10,288 nt of DNA from an uncultured Bacteroidota bacterium (GTDB lineage Bacteria > Bacteroidota > Bacteroidia > 2-12-FULL-35-15). Position numbers and translations under genes: made by a program. The stretch lies in contig CAILDT010000991.1 in the NCBI GenBank assembly GCA_903833025.1, positions 1 through 10,288 of the forward strand. Direction: 5' to 3'. The notes below the pieces were generated by a model. That model saw only the letters and a list, made by a program, of their open reading frames with translations, did no database searches and had not been told where the DNA came from. The first letter of the stretch is position 1; every line of letters begins with the position of its first letter. Shown one piece after another: positions 1 through 7,670 of the stretch.

Positions 1-1
1 C

Positions 2-2101
2 AATTTGAATCCACTTGCCTATCCACTTCTTAATTATATGTCAGGAAGGATTGATAATTTAATCAACCAACAATTAGTAAAAAAGAAAGGTGTAGATGAT
101 GTAAATCTGGAGCGGTTAAATAAGCTTGTAAGAACCTGTGTAAAAATAAAAACTGTTTACAGTAAAGATACAATCGCAAAAAAATATATTAATAAATATG
201 TATGGGTATTAAACAATGCAGTTAATTCTCGTATAGATTTGCCCGTTGATTCTCTTGCTCAATCCTCAATGCATCTAAATCAGGCAATTCAATTGGTTGC
301 TTTATTAAAAGATAACGACAAGTTAATTGACATAGATAAATTACTTAATAAAATTTCTCCATTTGAAAATGATGAATCGAAGAAACGATTTAAGAAATTA
401 TTCCCAAAAAAAATTATTAGTAAGCAGGATGTAAAGGAAATTGATTTAAATTATAATGGTGGATTTCATTTGATGGCTGAGTTGTATGCGACTAAGGGAA
501 ATAAAAAGAATGTCCGAATTTGTCTTGATTCTTTAGACAATAATAATCTCAATTATTTGGGGTTGTTTGATGTATATAGTTTTGAAATTATAAGCGGAAG
601 TTTTAATCTTTCCGAATTTTCAAATTCAATTCGCGAAAACAAAAAAAAATCAAACGAAAATTTAGATTTAATAAAAGTCTTTATTAATAATCTTTACATG
701 ATTAAATTAAAATCACCGAATCTTGAAATTCAAAATTATTATTCAAGTATTCCTGGAGTTGCTTCCAGAGATATGAATAATACTGTTTCGCTTGCACCCT
801 ATTTAATTTCTAATTCAATGCTCAATAATTTAATGGATAAGCGTTGGGATATACAAAAGAAAACATTAAAAGAAAATGATGAATTAAAATATATGCAGGC
901 ACTTTACTTTAAGCAAAAGGCTTCATTTGCAGGGGAAGTTATGAAGAATATTGTAGTTGCCAATGATTTTTACAAACAAGCATTTGAAAGTTATAATAAT
1001 ATTAGCACATCTTATTTTTCTGAAAAAAATGCAATTTGGTTATATTCAGATGATGGTTCGGGCGTTACTTGGGGAAAAAAAGAATATTTTTTTAATACCT
1101 ACGAAGCAACACCAAATTTTCATTACCCGTATAAATCGGATGACGACCAATCACTGTCCTTTGTTAAATATATGTTGGAAAATAATTTATTAAAATATTT
1201 TAAAGATTATTATGTTGACATGCAAACTGTCCTTAAGAACTATATTATTCAGCAAAAATTGAATCCGAGCAATACTAAATCAACCCAAAAATTAGATTAT
1301 TCATTTTTCGACTACGCCAAATTACTTAACAAAAACAATTCTACGGGAAAAGATATCCTGAACAAAGAATTCCTAGACCTTGTATTTATAAACAAAGCAT
1401 TTGAAGAAAACGATTCTACAAAAGCATACAACATTATTGAACGAATGGATATGAAAAAAGTTTTACTCCCTTCTTTTTCCGATAGTAAATCCAATCGTTA
1501 TTTAATAAAACAACTTGTCGTAAACTTAGCCGTTAACAATCGTTATGACCAATCAATAAAAATAGTAAATGCTTTGGATGCAGGGTTCAAACGAAATATA
1601 TTGATTGATATTGTAGAAGCATTACACGAAAAAGGTCCCGTTGAAAACACTCCATTATATCTCGATGAGTTTTTTAAAACCAGTAAAGAATTACAAACGC
1701 ATTATGGGGTAAAAATATATAACGACCTTGCAATGATTGGTACAAAATATACGTATGATTTAGCAGAAAATAATTTGAAAGATGTTGGTTCCCTTTCCAA
1801 ATCCCGTGCACAACTCAATTTTATCCGTGGAATAATTTATAACAATAATTATTATCTCGCCACTCAAAAAATTCCTGAACAAATCTCAAGTTCTAGAGAA
1901 GCGATGTGGAACAATGAAATAATCGAACATTATATTCATTCAAAAACAATAACATCAATCGAAGATATTGTTACACATAAAATAGTTAAAGTAACAAACA
2001 ACAAAGGGTGGGAAAGTTATGATACTAATTTCGAAAGCTCTTACGGTGCAGATTATGAAAGCATCTTCGGCGAAGATTTTAAAATAGATACTTCGGATTA
2101 A
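2..2101 (+). CDS. Large helical protein of unknown function, C-terminal part (5' end outside window)
   Basis: I do not recognise this family. The frame is open to the left edge and the only start-like codon there is a TTG at 5-7, so the gene very probably begins upstream. At least 698 residues remain (numbered from that TTG). The protein is hydrophilic, Lys/Asn/Asp/Tyr-rich and looks almost wholly alpha-helical, with no membrane segment. TPR- or HEAT-like helix pairs can be seen by eye: residues about 153-178 (MAELYATKGNKKNVRICLDSL), 456-490, 500-543 (YDQSIKIVNALDAGFKR, then IVEALHEKG) and 605-643. An aromatic, Gly-rich insertion (about 344-376) breaks the helices. The tail after 665 is acidic and Tyr/Ser-rich. 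The stop is 3 bp before the next ORF's ATG, so it is probably co-transcribed with the membrane protein and phosphatase that follow. A scaffold or sensor role is inference only. Confidence 0.75.
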   Translation, partial: NLNPLAYPLLNYMSGRIDNLINQQLVKKKGVDDVNLERLNKLVRTCVKIKTVYSKDTIAKKYINKYVWVLNNAVNSRIDLPVDSLAQSSMHLNQAIQLVALLKDNDKLIDIDKLLNKISPFENDESKKRFKKLFPKKIISKQDVKEIDLNYNGGFHLMAELYATKGNKKNVRICLDSLDNNNLNYLGLFDVYSFEIISGSFNLSEFSNSIRENKKKSNENLDLIKVFINNLYMIKLKSPNLEIQNYYSSIPGVASRDMNNTVSLAPYLISNSMLNNLMDKRWDIQKKTLKENDELKYMQALYFKQKASFAGEVMKNIVVANDFYKQAFESYNNISTSYFSEKNAIWLYSDDGSGVTWGKKEYFFNTYEATPNFHYPYKSDDDQSLSFVKYMLENNLLKYFKDYYVDMQTVLKNYIIQQKLNPSNTKSTQKLDYSFFDYAKLLNKNNSTGKDILNKEFLDLVFINKAFEENDSTKAYNIIERMDMKKVLLPSFSDSKSNRYLIKQLVVNLAVNNRYDQSIKIVNALDAGFKRNILIDIVEALHEKGPVENTPLYLDEFFKTSKELQTHYGVKIYNDLAMIGTKYTYDLAENNLKDVGSLSKSRAQLNFIRGIIYNNNYYLATQKIPEQISSSREAMWNNEIIEHYIHSKTITSIEDIVTHKIVKVTNNKGWESYDTNFESSYGADYESIFGEDFKIDTSD

Positions 2102-2104
2102 CAA

Positions 2105-2890
2105 ATGAAACCGCTAAAACATATACGATATATTTTATTCGCACTAATGGTAATTGGCTGCTTTACCAACTTTGCCCAAAACGAATACGGACTTAAAATG
2201 TATTATCATTGCTGCTTTTTAGTGGGCATCACATTGTTAATAGACGCATTTATTTCTCTATCTCAAAACTTCAAAACAAATAAACTTCTTGCAATTTATC
2301 TTTTTGCCGAAAGCTTTTTATTAGGAATAATGTTTATTGCTTTTGAAGCAAAAAATTTGCATTGGAATTATACAGGTCCAGTACTTTTATTAAGTATTGC
2401 TAGTATTTTATTACTTTATTTTTTACTTGCTTTTAGGGTTCTATTTAAAGAATTAAAATACGGCAAAGCAATTACTATTGGAATTTTTTTCATAATAATT
2501 AATACACTATGCGCAATAGGGTTTTATGTTTTCAAAACAATGCATTGGCCGGGAACAATAATTGTTTTATCCACATCAGCAACACTCACTGCGCTGCAAA
2601 TACTGTTTTTTATAATCAGAAGAAAATATTATTACAAAGGCGAAAAAATAAATATTATAAACCGTATGCGCCTCCTGCCTGGCAAACTACCAATGGCATA
2701 TTGTTATTTCACCATTTTTGTAGTTCACTTTTGTTTATTTATTTGGGGCATTGCACCCAACTTTTATGTATTACGAATTCCGCCGGCGATGCAAAAAATG
2801 AACGATGATAATAATCCGAAAGCACAAGTTTTCGGACAAAATATGGATACGTTTATTGATAATCGGCAAAACGCTGAAGAATCGAAATAA
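2105..2890 (+). CDS. Multi-pass membrane protein with duplicated HW-motif hairpin (GldL-like motif)
   Basis: A 261-residue integral membrane protein of unknown function. Hydrophobic segments lie at about residues 8-22, 33-53, 59-80, 91-111, 120-143, 150-171 and 198-218, giving roughly seven helices. The short tail (about 222-261) is polar. FKTMHWPG at 143-150 resembles the motif ending the first helix of GldL-type and many small Bacteroidota membrane proteins. A second, related copy is NLHWNYTGP at 84-92. The stretches 59-87 and 120-148 align without gaps, so the four central helices look like an internal duplication. The ATG is 3 bp after the preceding stop and the gene ends 3 bp before the phosphatase gene, so translation is probably coupled. 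No catalytic motif is visible. A role as membrane partner or sensor for the phosphatase is inferred from context only. Confidence 0.8.
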   Translation: MKPLKHIRYILFALMVIGCFTNFAQNEYGLKMYYHCCFLVGITLLIDAFISLSQNFKTNKLLAIYLFAESFLLGIMFIAFEAKNLHWNYTGPVLLLSIASILLLYFLLAFRVLFKELKYGKAITIGIFFIIINTLCAIGFYVFKTMHWPGTIIVLSTSATLTALQILFFIIRRKYYYKGEKINIINRMRLLPGKLPMAYCYFTIFVVHFCLFIWGIAPNFYVLRIPPAMQKMNDDNNPKAQVFGQNMDTFIDNRQNAEESK

Positions 2891-2893
2891 GGG

Positions 2894-4090
2894 ATGTTTA
2901 ATTTCATTTTCATAAATTCTTTAAAAGATTCTGCCTTCATTCTCATCCTCTTCGGATTTATAATAATTCTTTCAATCGCTTTTCTTAGAAAACATTTTTA
3001 TAAAAAAGAAAAAATTGTTCAGGAAAAATTAGCCGAACTCGAACTATTGAAAAAATCATCTGCTCTTTTATCCGAAGAAAAAGAAAAATTAGAAGCTGAA
3101 CGATTAAAAGTAGAAGAAAAAAATAAAAAACTCTGGTCAATGTCCGAATCAGTTTATAAAGAAAAAGCAAAAGTGGATGAAGCAAATCAAAAATTAATTA
3201 TCGAAAAAGAAAAACTTGCCGAAGACAAAAAGAAAGTAGAAGAAAAAGTAAAAAAACTTTGGAATCAATCTACTGCCATTCATAAAGAAAAAGAACGCAT
3301 CAACGAATTAAAATTATTAATCGAAGCAAAGCACAAAGAAATTATTGACAGCGTTAATTATGCGAAACGTATTCAGGAAGCCATCCTTCCGGATAGAAAA
3401 GAAATTACCTCGCATCTTCCCGATTCATTTATTCTTTTTAAACCTCGCGATATTGTAAGCGGAGATTTTTATTGGTTCTCGCATAAAGATGGAAAAAGTA
3501 TTATAGCTGCTGTAGATTGCACTGGTCACGGTGTGCCTGGTGCTTTTATGAGTATGATTGGAAACACTGTTCTTAATCAAATAGTAAATGAAAAAGATAT
3601 TACCGAACCATCACAAATATTAAATCTCTTAAACGAAGAAATAAATATTTCATTAAAACAAACTCAAGCCGACTCCGAATCGCGCGACGGGATGGATATT
3701 GCCATTTGCTCTTTCGATATGATTAAAATGGAAATGCAATATGCTGGTGCAAATCGCCCGTTGTATTTTGTAAGTAATAATGAACTTACAGAAATAAAAC
3801 CAAACAAATGTGCAATAGGTGGTTTGGATTATGATGTGCCAAAAGTGTTTAATACTCATACTTTTCAACTGCAGAAGAATGATAAAATATATATTTCTAC
3901 GGATGGGTATGCCGACCAGTTTAGTCCGTCAGATAAAAAATTAATGACCAAAAGATTTAAGGAAATTCTTTTATCAATTAACAACCAACTAATGGACGAA
4001 CAGCGAAATCATTTGGATACGTTTATTGAAAACTGGAGAGGAGCGATGGAACAAACAGATGATATTTTGGTAATCGGCGTGAAAGTCTAA
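2894..4090 (+). CDS. Membrane-anchored coiled-coil SpoIIE/PP2C-type serine phosphatase
   Basis: A 398-residue protein predicted to dephosphorylate a Ser/Thr-phosphoprotein, as RsbU and SpoIIE do in partner-switching pathways. One N-terminal membrane helix lies at about 13-31. It is followed by a highly charged coiled coil (about 37-150), the linker SVNYAKRIQEAILP (153-166) typical of Bacteroidota members, and a PP2C-like catalytic domain (about 175-398). The metal-binding acidic motifs are all present: SGDF (189-192, D191), AVDCTGHGVPGAFMS (206-220, D208), ISTDGYADQF (334-343, D337) and QTDDILVIG (387-395). The coiled coil contains a 42-residue internal repeat. There is no PAS, GAF, HAMP, TPR or response-regulator domain, which is unusual because such phosphatases normally carry their own sensor. 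The two genes just upstream may provide it (inference). The substrate is unknown; no anti-anti-sigma protein or HPK-like kinase lies in the window. The ATG follows the previous stop by 3 bp. Confidence 0.93.
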   Translation: MFNFIFINSLKDSAFILILFGFIIILSIAFLRKHFYKKEKIVQEKLAELELLKKSSALLSEEKEKLEAERLKVEEKNKKLWSMSESVYKEKAKVDEANQKLIIEKEKLAEDKKKVEEKVKKLWNQSTAIHKEKERINELKLLIEAKHKEIIDSVNYAKRIQEAILPDRKEITSHLPDSFILFKPRDIVSGDFYWFSHKDGKSIIAAVDCTGHGVPGAFMSMIGNTVLNQIVNEKDITEPSQILNLLNEEINISLKQTQADSESRDGMDIAICSFDMIKMEMQYAGANRPLYFVSNNELTEIKPNKCAIGGLDYDVPKVFNTHTFQLQKNDKIYISTDGYADQFSPSDKKLMTKRFKEILLSINNQLMDEQRNHLDTFIENWRGAMEQTDDILVIGVKV

Positions 4091-4124
4091 TTCCTTTTTA
4101 AAATCCTTTATCAAATCTTTTTTC

Positions 4125-4132
4125 TACTTTTG
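4125..4132 (+). promoter_or_regulatory. Bacteroidota-type -7 element upstream of paaZ-like gene
   Basis: TACTTTTG matches TAnnTTTG exactly and ends 18 bp before the ATG at 4151, implying a short leader of about 12 nt. The upstream -33 region is only T-rich, without a clear TTTG. The element lies in the 60-bp gap after the phosphatase gene, which separates the signalling cluster from the metabolic cluster. It also contains the TTG that would otherwise be read as an upstream start. Confidence 0.6.
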
Positions 4133-4150
4133 AAACACAATTTAAAAACT

Positions 4151-6196
4151 ATGAAACTACAAAATTATGCTTTAGGCAAATGGGTTGCAGGCGAAGGCGA
4201 AGGACAAACATTATTTAATGCCATCAATGGAGATACTGTTGCTACAGCATCAAGCAAAGGTCTCAACTTTGGTGATATGCTAAACTATGCACGCACAGTG
4301 GGCGGACCAGCATTGCGTAAACTTACTTTTCAGGAACGTGGCAGAATGTTGAAAGCATTGGCATTGCATCTTCAATCAAAAAAAGAAGATTTCTATAAAG
4401 TAAGCTGGGCTACTGGTGCCACCCGAAGCGATAGTTGGGTGGATATAGAAGGCGGGATTGGTAACCTTTTTGCTTACGCAAGTTTGCGTCGTCAGTTCCC
4501 TGACGAAACATTTTGTCTGGAAGGGGATGTTGCAAAACTTAGTAAAAATGGCACGTTCATAGGTCATCACATTTGTGTGCCCAAAGAAGGAGTGGCAATT
4601 CATATCAATGCGTTCAACTTTCCGGTGTGGGGAATGTTGGAAAAAATTGCTGTTAATCTTTTTGCAGGAGTGCCCGCAATAGTGAAGCCGGCAACAGTTA
4701 CATCATTCCTTACAGAAGCTGTAGTTAAAGAAATTTACGCGTCAGGAATATTGCCCGAAGGAGCATTGCAATTAATTTGCGGAAGCGCAAACGGAATATT
4801 AGATTATGTAGAATCGCAGGATATAGTTACATTCACCGGCTCTGCAAGTACAGGCAAAATGTTGAAAGCACATCCTCGTTTGTTGCAAGAGGCAGTACCA
4901 TTTAATATGGAAGCAGATTCTTTAAACTGTTCTGTGCTTGGTTCAGATGCAGTTCCCGGTACTCCCGAATTTGATATTTTTATTAAAGAAGTGCTTCGCG
5001 AAATGACAACCAAGGCAGGACAAAAATGTACTGCGGTTCGAAGAATCATAGTTCCTGAGAATTTAATTGAAGATGTGCAAATAGCATTAGGCAAGCGTTT
5101 AGCAACCACCATCATCGGCGACCCGAATGTGGAAGGAGTTAGAATGGGAGCATTGGCAGGCAAATCGCAACAAAAAGAAGTGGCTGAAAAAGTAATGCAA
5201 TTATCAAAAACTCAGGAAATAGTTTTTGGCAGTATGGATAACTTTAATGTAACGGGTGCAGATAAAGACAAAGGGGCATTTATGTCGCCAATTCTTTTCT
5301 TAAATAAAAATCCATTTAAGTTTCAGGATTGTCATAATCTGGAAGCGTTTGGTCCGGTAAGTACCATTATGCCTTATAAAAATATTGGCGAAGCGATAGA
5401 ATTAGCAAAGCTTGGCAAAGGTTCATTGGTTTGCTCTATCATTACTAGTGATGATAAAATTGCAAAAGAGTTTGTGTTAGGTGCTGCTTGTATGCACGGA
5501 CGTATCTTGGTTTTAAACGCCGATTGTGTAAAAGAAAGTACAGGGCACGGTTCGCCAATGCCTATGCTTACTCACGGTGGACCAGGCAGAGCAGGTGGAG
5601 GGGAAGAAATGGGCGGCAAACGTGGAGTGTTTCATTACCTTCAACGTACCGCTATACAAGGTTCTCCAACTACTATTACAAACATTTCCAATCAATATCA
5701 ATACGGAGCAAAGTATATTCAAAAAGAAATTCATCCATTCAAAAGATACTTTGAAGAATTAGAAATTGGTGAAACTTTAATTACAGATACTCATTTAGTA
5801 ACTCTCGAAAACATAGAGGCATTCGCAGAATTAAGCGGTGATAAATTTTATGCTCACATGGATGCAAATTCGTTGGAAGGAACTATTTTCACAGGGCGAG
5901 TTGCACACGGATATTATATTTTATCACGTGCCGCAGGTTTATTTGTCGATGCTCCAAAAGGTCCTGTGTTGTTAAATTACGGAATTGATGAATGTAGATT
6001 TACAAAACCTGTTTATCCTGGGGCAACAATTGGAGTTCGTTTTACTTGCAAAGAAAAAGTGGAGCAGGAAAAGAAAACCGAAGAAGACATTGCAAAAGGA
6101 ATAGTAAAATGGTTGGTGGATGTGTTTGATGAAACAGGAGAAACAGTTGCAATTGCAACTATACTTACAATGGTGAAAAAGAAAAATCAAGATTAG
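4151..6196 (+). CDS. paaZ: PaaZ-type bifunctional aldehyde dehydrogenase / MaoC-like enoyl-CoA hydratase
   Basis: In phenylacetate degradation PaaZ opens the oxepin-CoA ring with its hotdog domain and oxidises the resulting semialdehyde with its NADP-dependent aldehyde dehydrogenase domain. The length, 681 residues, equals that of the classical enzyme. The ALDH domain (about 1-510) has NAFNFPVWG (153-161), TFTGSASTG (227-235), the general base in MEADSLN (E254) and the nucleophile in GQKCTA (C293). The conserved linker GGPGRAGGGEEMGGKRG (476-492) leads to the MaoC domain (about 530-678) with D564 and H569 in SGDKFYAHMD and the hotdog motif GRVAHGYY (582-589). All key residues are kept, so both activities are expected. 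I chose ATG 4151 because the TTG at 4130 lies inside the promoter. No other paa gene is adjacent, so the substrate could be another CoA ester. Confidence 0.93.
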   Translation: MKLQNYALGKWVAGEGEGQTLFNAINGDTVATASSKGLNFGDMLNYARTVGGPALRKLTFQERGRMLKALALHLQSKKEDFYKVSWATGATRSDSWVDIEGGIGNLFAYASLRRQFPDETFCLEGDVAKLSKNGTFIGHHICVPKEGVAIHINAFNFPVWGMLEKIAVNLFAGVPAIVKPATVTSFLTEAVVKEIYASGILPEGALQLICGSANGILDYVESQDIVTFTGSASTGKMLKAHPRLLQEAVPFNMEADSLNCSVLGSDAVPGTPEFDIFIKEVLREMTTKAGQKCTAVRRIIVPENLIEDVQIALGKRLATTIIGDPNVEGVRMGALAGKSQQKEVAEKVMQLSKTQEIVFGSMDNFNVTGADKDKGAFMSPILFLNKNPFKFQDCHNLEAFGPVSTIMPYKNIGEAIELAKLGKGSLVCSIITSDDKIAKEFVLGAACMHGRILVLNADCVKESTGHGSPMPMLTHGGPGRAGGGEEMGGKRGVFHYLQRTAIQGSPTTITNISNQYQYGAKYIQKEIHPFKRYFEELEIGETLITDTHLVTLENIEAFAELSGDKFYAHMDANSLEGTIFTGRVAHGYYILSRAAGLFVDAPKGPVLLNYGIDECRFTKPVYPGATIGVRFTCKEKVEQEKKTEEDIAKGIVKWLVDVFDETGETVAIATILTMVKKKNQD

Positions 6197-6197
6197 T

Positions 6198-6524
6198 ATG
6201 TTGGATAAAAAATCACTTCCTAAAAGGGATTATTATGCTGTTATATTTATTTCTGAACGTTCAGGGGAATTAGAAGGATATAGAGAAATGGATGAGCTAA
6301 CTATTGAATTAGCACAAAAACAAAAAGGATTTATTGGCTTCGAAAATATAAAATCGGAAAACAAAGGAATATTTATTTCTTATTGGGAATCTTTGGACGC
6401 AATTAATAACTGGAAAAATAATGAAGTGCATTTAGCAGCGAAAAAGATGGGAAAAGAAAAGTGGTACGATTCGGTTATCAGTCAAATATGCAAAGTGGAA
6501 CATACTAATATTTTAGATAAATAA
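6198..6524 (+). CDS. Antibiotic-biosynthesis-monooxygenase (ABM) fold protein, YqjZ-like
   Basis: A 108-residue single-domain protein of the dimeric alpha/beta-barrel ABM superfamily, which includes small cofactor-free monooxygenases and haem-degrading IsdG-like proteins. The visible family pattern is a first strand DYYAVIFISER (11-21), a helix ending LAQKQKGFIGFENIKSE (38-54), the strand GIFISYWESLDAINNWK (57-73), H78, the GKEKWYDS segment (85-92) and a last strand ISQICKVEH (94-102). That fits the YqjZ/DUF4188-like branch better than IsdG, and haem cleavage cannot be claimed. The ATG begins 1 bp after the paaZ-like stop codon, so the two are almost certainly co-transcribed and translationally coupled. 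A role in handling an oxygenated intermediate of the same pathway is inference. Confidence 0.83.
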   Translation: MLDKKSLPKRDYYAVIFISERSGELEGYREMDELTIELAQKQKGFIGFENIKSENKGIFISYWESLDAINNWKNNEVHLAAKKMGKEKWYDSVISQICKVEHTNILDK

Positions 6525-6529
6525 TTGCT

Positions 6530-6934
6530 ATGGAAAACAACAGACGAATTTACAATCCCGTACAAAAGGATTATGTAACATTTTTAAAAACATCAGCTGA
6601 TACTAATGGTGAATACACATTGGTTGAAGTGGAATTAGCTGATGGGGGAGGTGTGGGACTTCATTACCATAAAACATATTCTGAAAAATTTATTTGTTCA
6701 GAAGGGGAGCTGCAAGTTAAATTAGATAAAAGCATTATTACCCTTCAACCAAAAGAATCATCAATTGCAGAGCCAAATGTCAACCATTTCTTTAGAAATC
6801 GTTCAGGGAAAACTTGCAAGTTTATTGTTGAACTCCGACCAGCAAGCAGGGGTTTTGAACAATCATTACAAATTGGTTATGGTTTAGCGCGTGATGGGAA
6901 GGTTAAAAAAATGGTTTCCCGCAAGATAAATTAG
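6530..6934 (+). CDS. Small cupin-domain protein, reading frame truncated by a frameshift
   Basis: A single-domain cupin of 134 residues as it reads. Motif 1 is GLHYHKTYSEKF with H45, H47 and E52 as probable metal ligands, followed by G59. Motif 2 is PNVNHFFRN with H86 and N90. The beta-barrel (about 28-105) is complete, so a metal-binding fold is expected, but the substrate is unknown. The last residues (MVSRKIN) do not fit the family. A run of seven A's at 6905-6911 appears to have lost one base: with eight, the frame would continue to a stop at 7077 and give about 182 residues. It lies 5 bp after the ABM-fold gene, as the third gene of the paaZ-like operon. The frame as given is certain; whether the living cell makes the short or the long protein is not. 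Confidence 0.8.
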   Translation: MENNRRIYNPVQKDYVTFLKTSADTNGEYTLVEVELADGGGVGLHYHKTYSEKFICSEGELQVKLDKSIITLQPKESSIAEPNVNHFFRNRSGKTCKFIVELRPASRGFEQSLQIGYGLARDGKVKKMVSRKIN

Positions 6935-7077
6935 CTTTAGCTTGGCTTTTCGATATAAGCGAAAGTAATCTGCCGGGATGGATGAGCATTTTTGAATTTG
7001 TTCTTCGCAAACAAGCTAAAAAGGCAAGGGCAAAGGGTATAGATAAAGAATTGACACATAAATATGTGAAGTTTTAA
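6907..7077 (+). pseudogene. Out-of-frame C-terminal remainder of the cupin gene
   Basis: In the -1 frame relative to the cupin ORF, an uninterrupted 56-codon stretch reads KNGFPQDKLALAWLFDISES, continues through NLPGWMSIFEFVLRKQAKKA and finishes RAKGIDKELTHKYVKF before TAA at 7075-7077. It has protein-like composition (an amphipathic, Lys/Arg-rich helical tail) and begins exactly at the A run where the cupin frame goes wrong. Similar basic helical tails follow the barrel in other Bacteroidota cupins, from memory. It has no start signal of its own. The likeliest reading is one gene from 6530 to 7077 broken by a one-base deletion or by a sequencing error. Confidence 0.7.
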
Positions 7078-7161
7078 CTGTTTTTTAGATTTTAAGGCTC
7101 ATTTTTAACCTTCAAGATAAAAATATTTCCTAAATATTTCATTTCTAACAATTTTTTTGTA

Positions 7162-7169
7162 TATCTTTG
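7162..7169 (+). promoter_or_regulatory. Bacteroidota-type -7 element upstream of the orphan gene
   Basis: TATCTTTG matches TAnnTTTG exactly and ends 24 bp before the ATG at 7194, implying a leader of roughly 18 nt. The region upstream is very AT-rich (7078-7160) but has no clear -33 box. This is the best promoter candidate in the window. Confidence 0.65.
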
Positions 7170-7193
7170 TGCTCTTATATAAATACATAACCA

Positions 7194-7646
7194 ATGTTTG
7201 AAATATTAAAGAGTTTTGAAACCAAGTATGGTCACCTAAGGAAAAAAGGATTGACTATCGAAGGGTTGTCATTAATTGACGTTAAAAAAAAGAAACACGT
7301 TATCAAAATCAGCCGACCGTTAGTGTTTGACAATCGTCAACTTCCGAAGCGTTTCGAAGGTTTGGATATTAAAACTAATATCAAATTAACCGATGAAATG
7401 CCAAAAGAATTTAGAGTTGACCGTAGTCAGCCAGATTGGCATAAAAGGGAATATATATGGGCTCCTGAACGATTTGTGAAATATGTAAACCGTTGTGAAA
7501 AGGAAATTAAAATTCAATTAAATAATCCTTTGATGACAAAACCAGAGATATTGGATGCATTGTGTTTCGGTAATTACGAAGAGCATAAACAAAAAAGTCT
7601 AGCATTAATTAAAGAAGGCAAATTGCCTGCATACAGTGAGAATTAA
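7194..7646 (+). CDS. Conserved-looking hypothetical protein, 150 residues
   Basis: I do not recognise it. The protein is soluble and basic, with no signal peptide or membrane segment. The N-terminal half looks like a beta-rich segment (residues about 16-66) containing a KKKK stretch at 31-34 and the strand-like HVIKISRPLVF (35-45). A central segment is rich in Trp, Asp and Arg (DRSQPDWHKREYIWAPERF, 76-94). The C-terminal part is helical (about 95-143). The single cysteines C101 and C124 do not form a metal-binding pair. The gene stands alone between its own promoter and a strong terminator, so it is probably expressed as a single-gene transcript. The ATG start is supported by the promoter just upstream. 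Confidence 0.72.
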   Translation: MFEILKSFETKYGHLRKKGLTIEGLSLIDVKKKKHVIKISRPLVFDNRQLPKRFEGLDIKTNIKLTDEMPKEFRVDRSQPDWHKREYIWAPERFVKYVNRCEKEIKIQLNNPLMTKPEILDALCFGNYEEHKQKSLALIKEGKLPAYSEN

Positions 7647-7670
7647 TTTATTTCAAAGTTTAATAAACAG

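Noticed and set aside
5..7. TTG as the true start of the first gene
   Set aside because: The frame is already open at the window edge and no promoter or spacing signal can be judged. A 5'-truncated gene is more likely.
4130..4150. TTG at 4130 as the start of the PaaZ-like protein
   Set aside because: It lies inside an exact TAnnTTTG promoter element, and the ATG at 4151 gives the usual PaaZ length of 681 residues.
4804..5163. Minus-strand 119-residue reading frame inside the PaaZ-like gene
   Set aside because: It lies entirely antisense to the well-supported aldehyde dehydrogenase domain and has no promoter or recognisable domain.
6905..6911. Programmed -1 ribosomal frameshift in the cupin gene
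   Set aside because: The base before the two AAA codons is T, so the first tRNA would re-pair with TAA. The site is a poor slippery heptamer and I see no clear stimulatory stem. Indel or transcriptional slippage is simpler.
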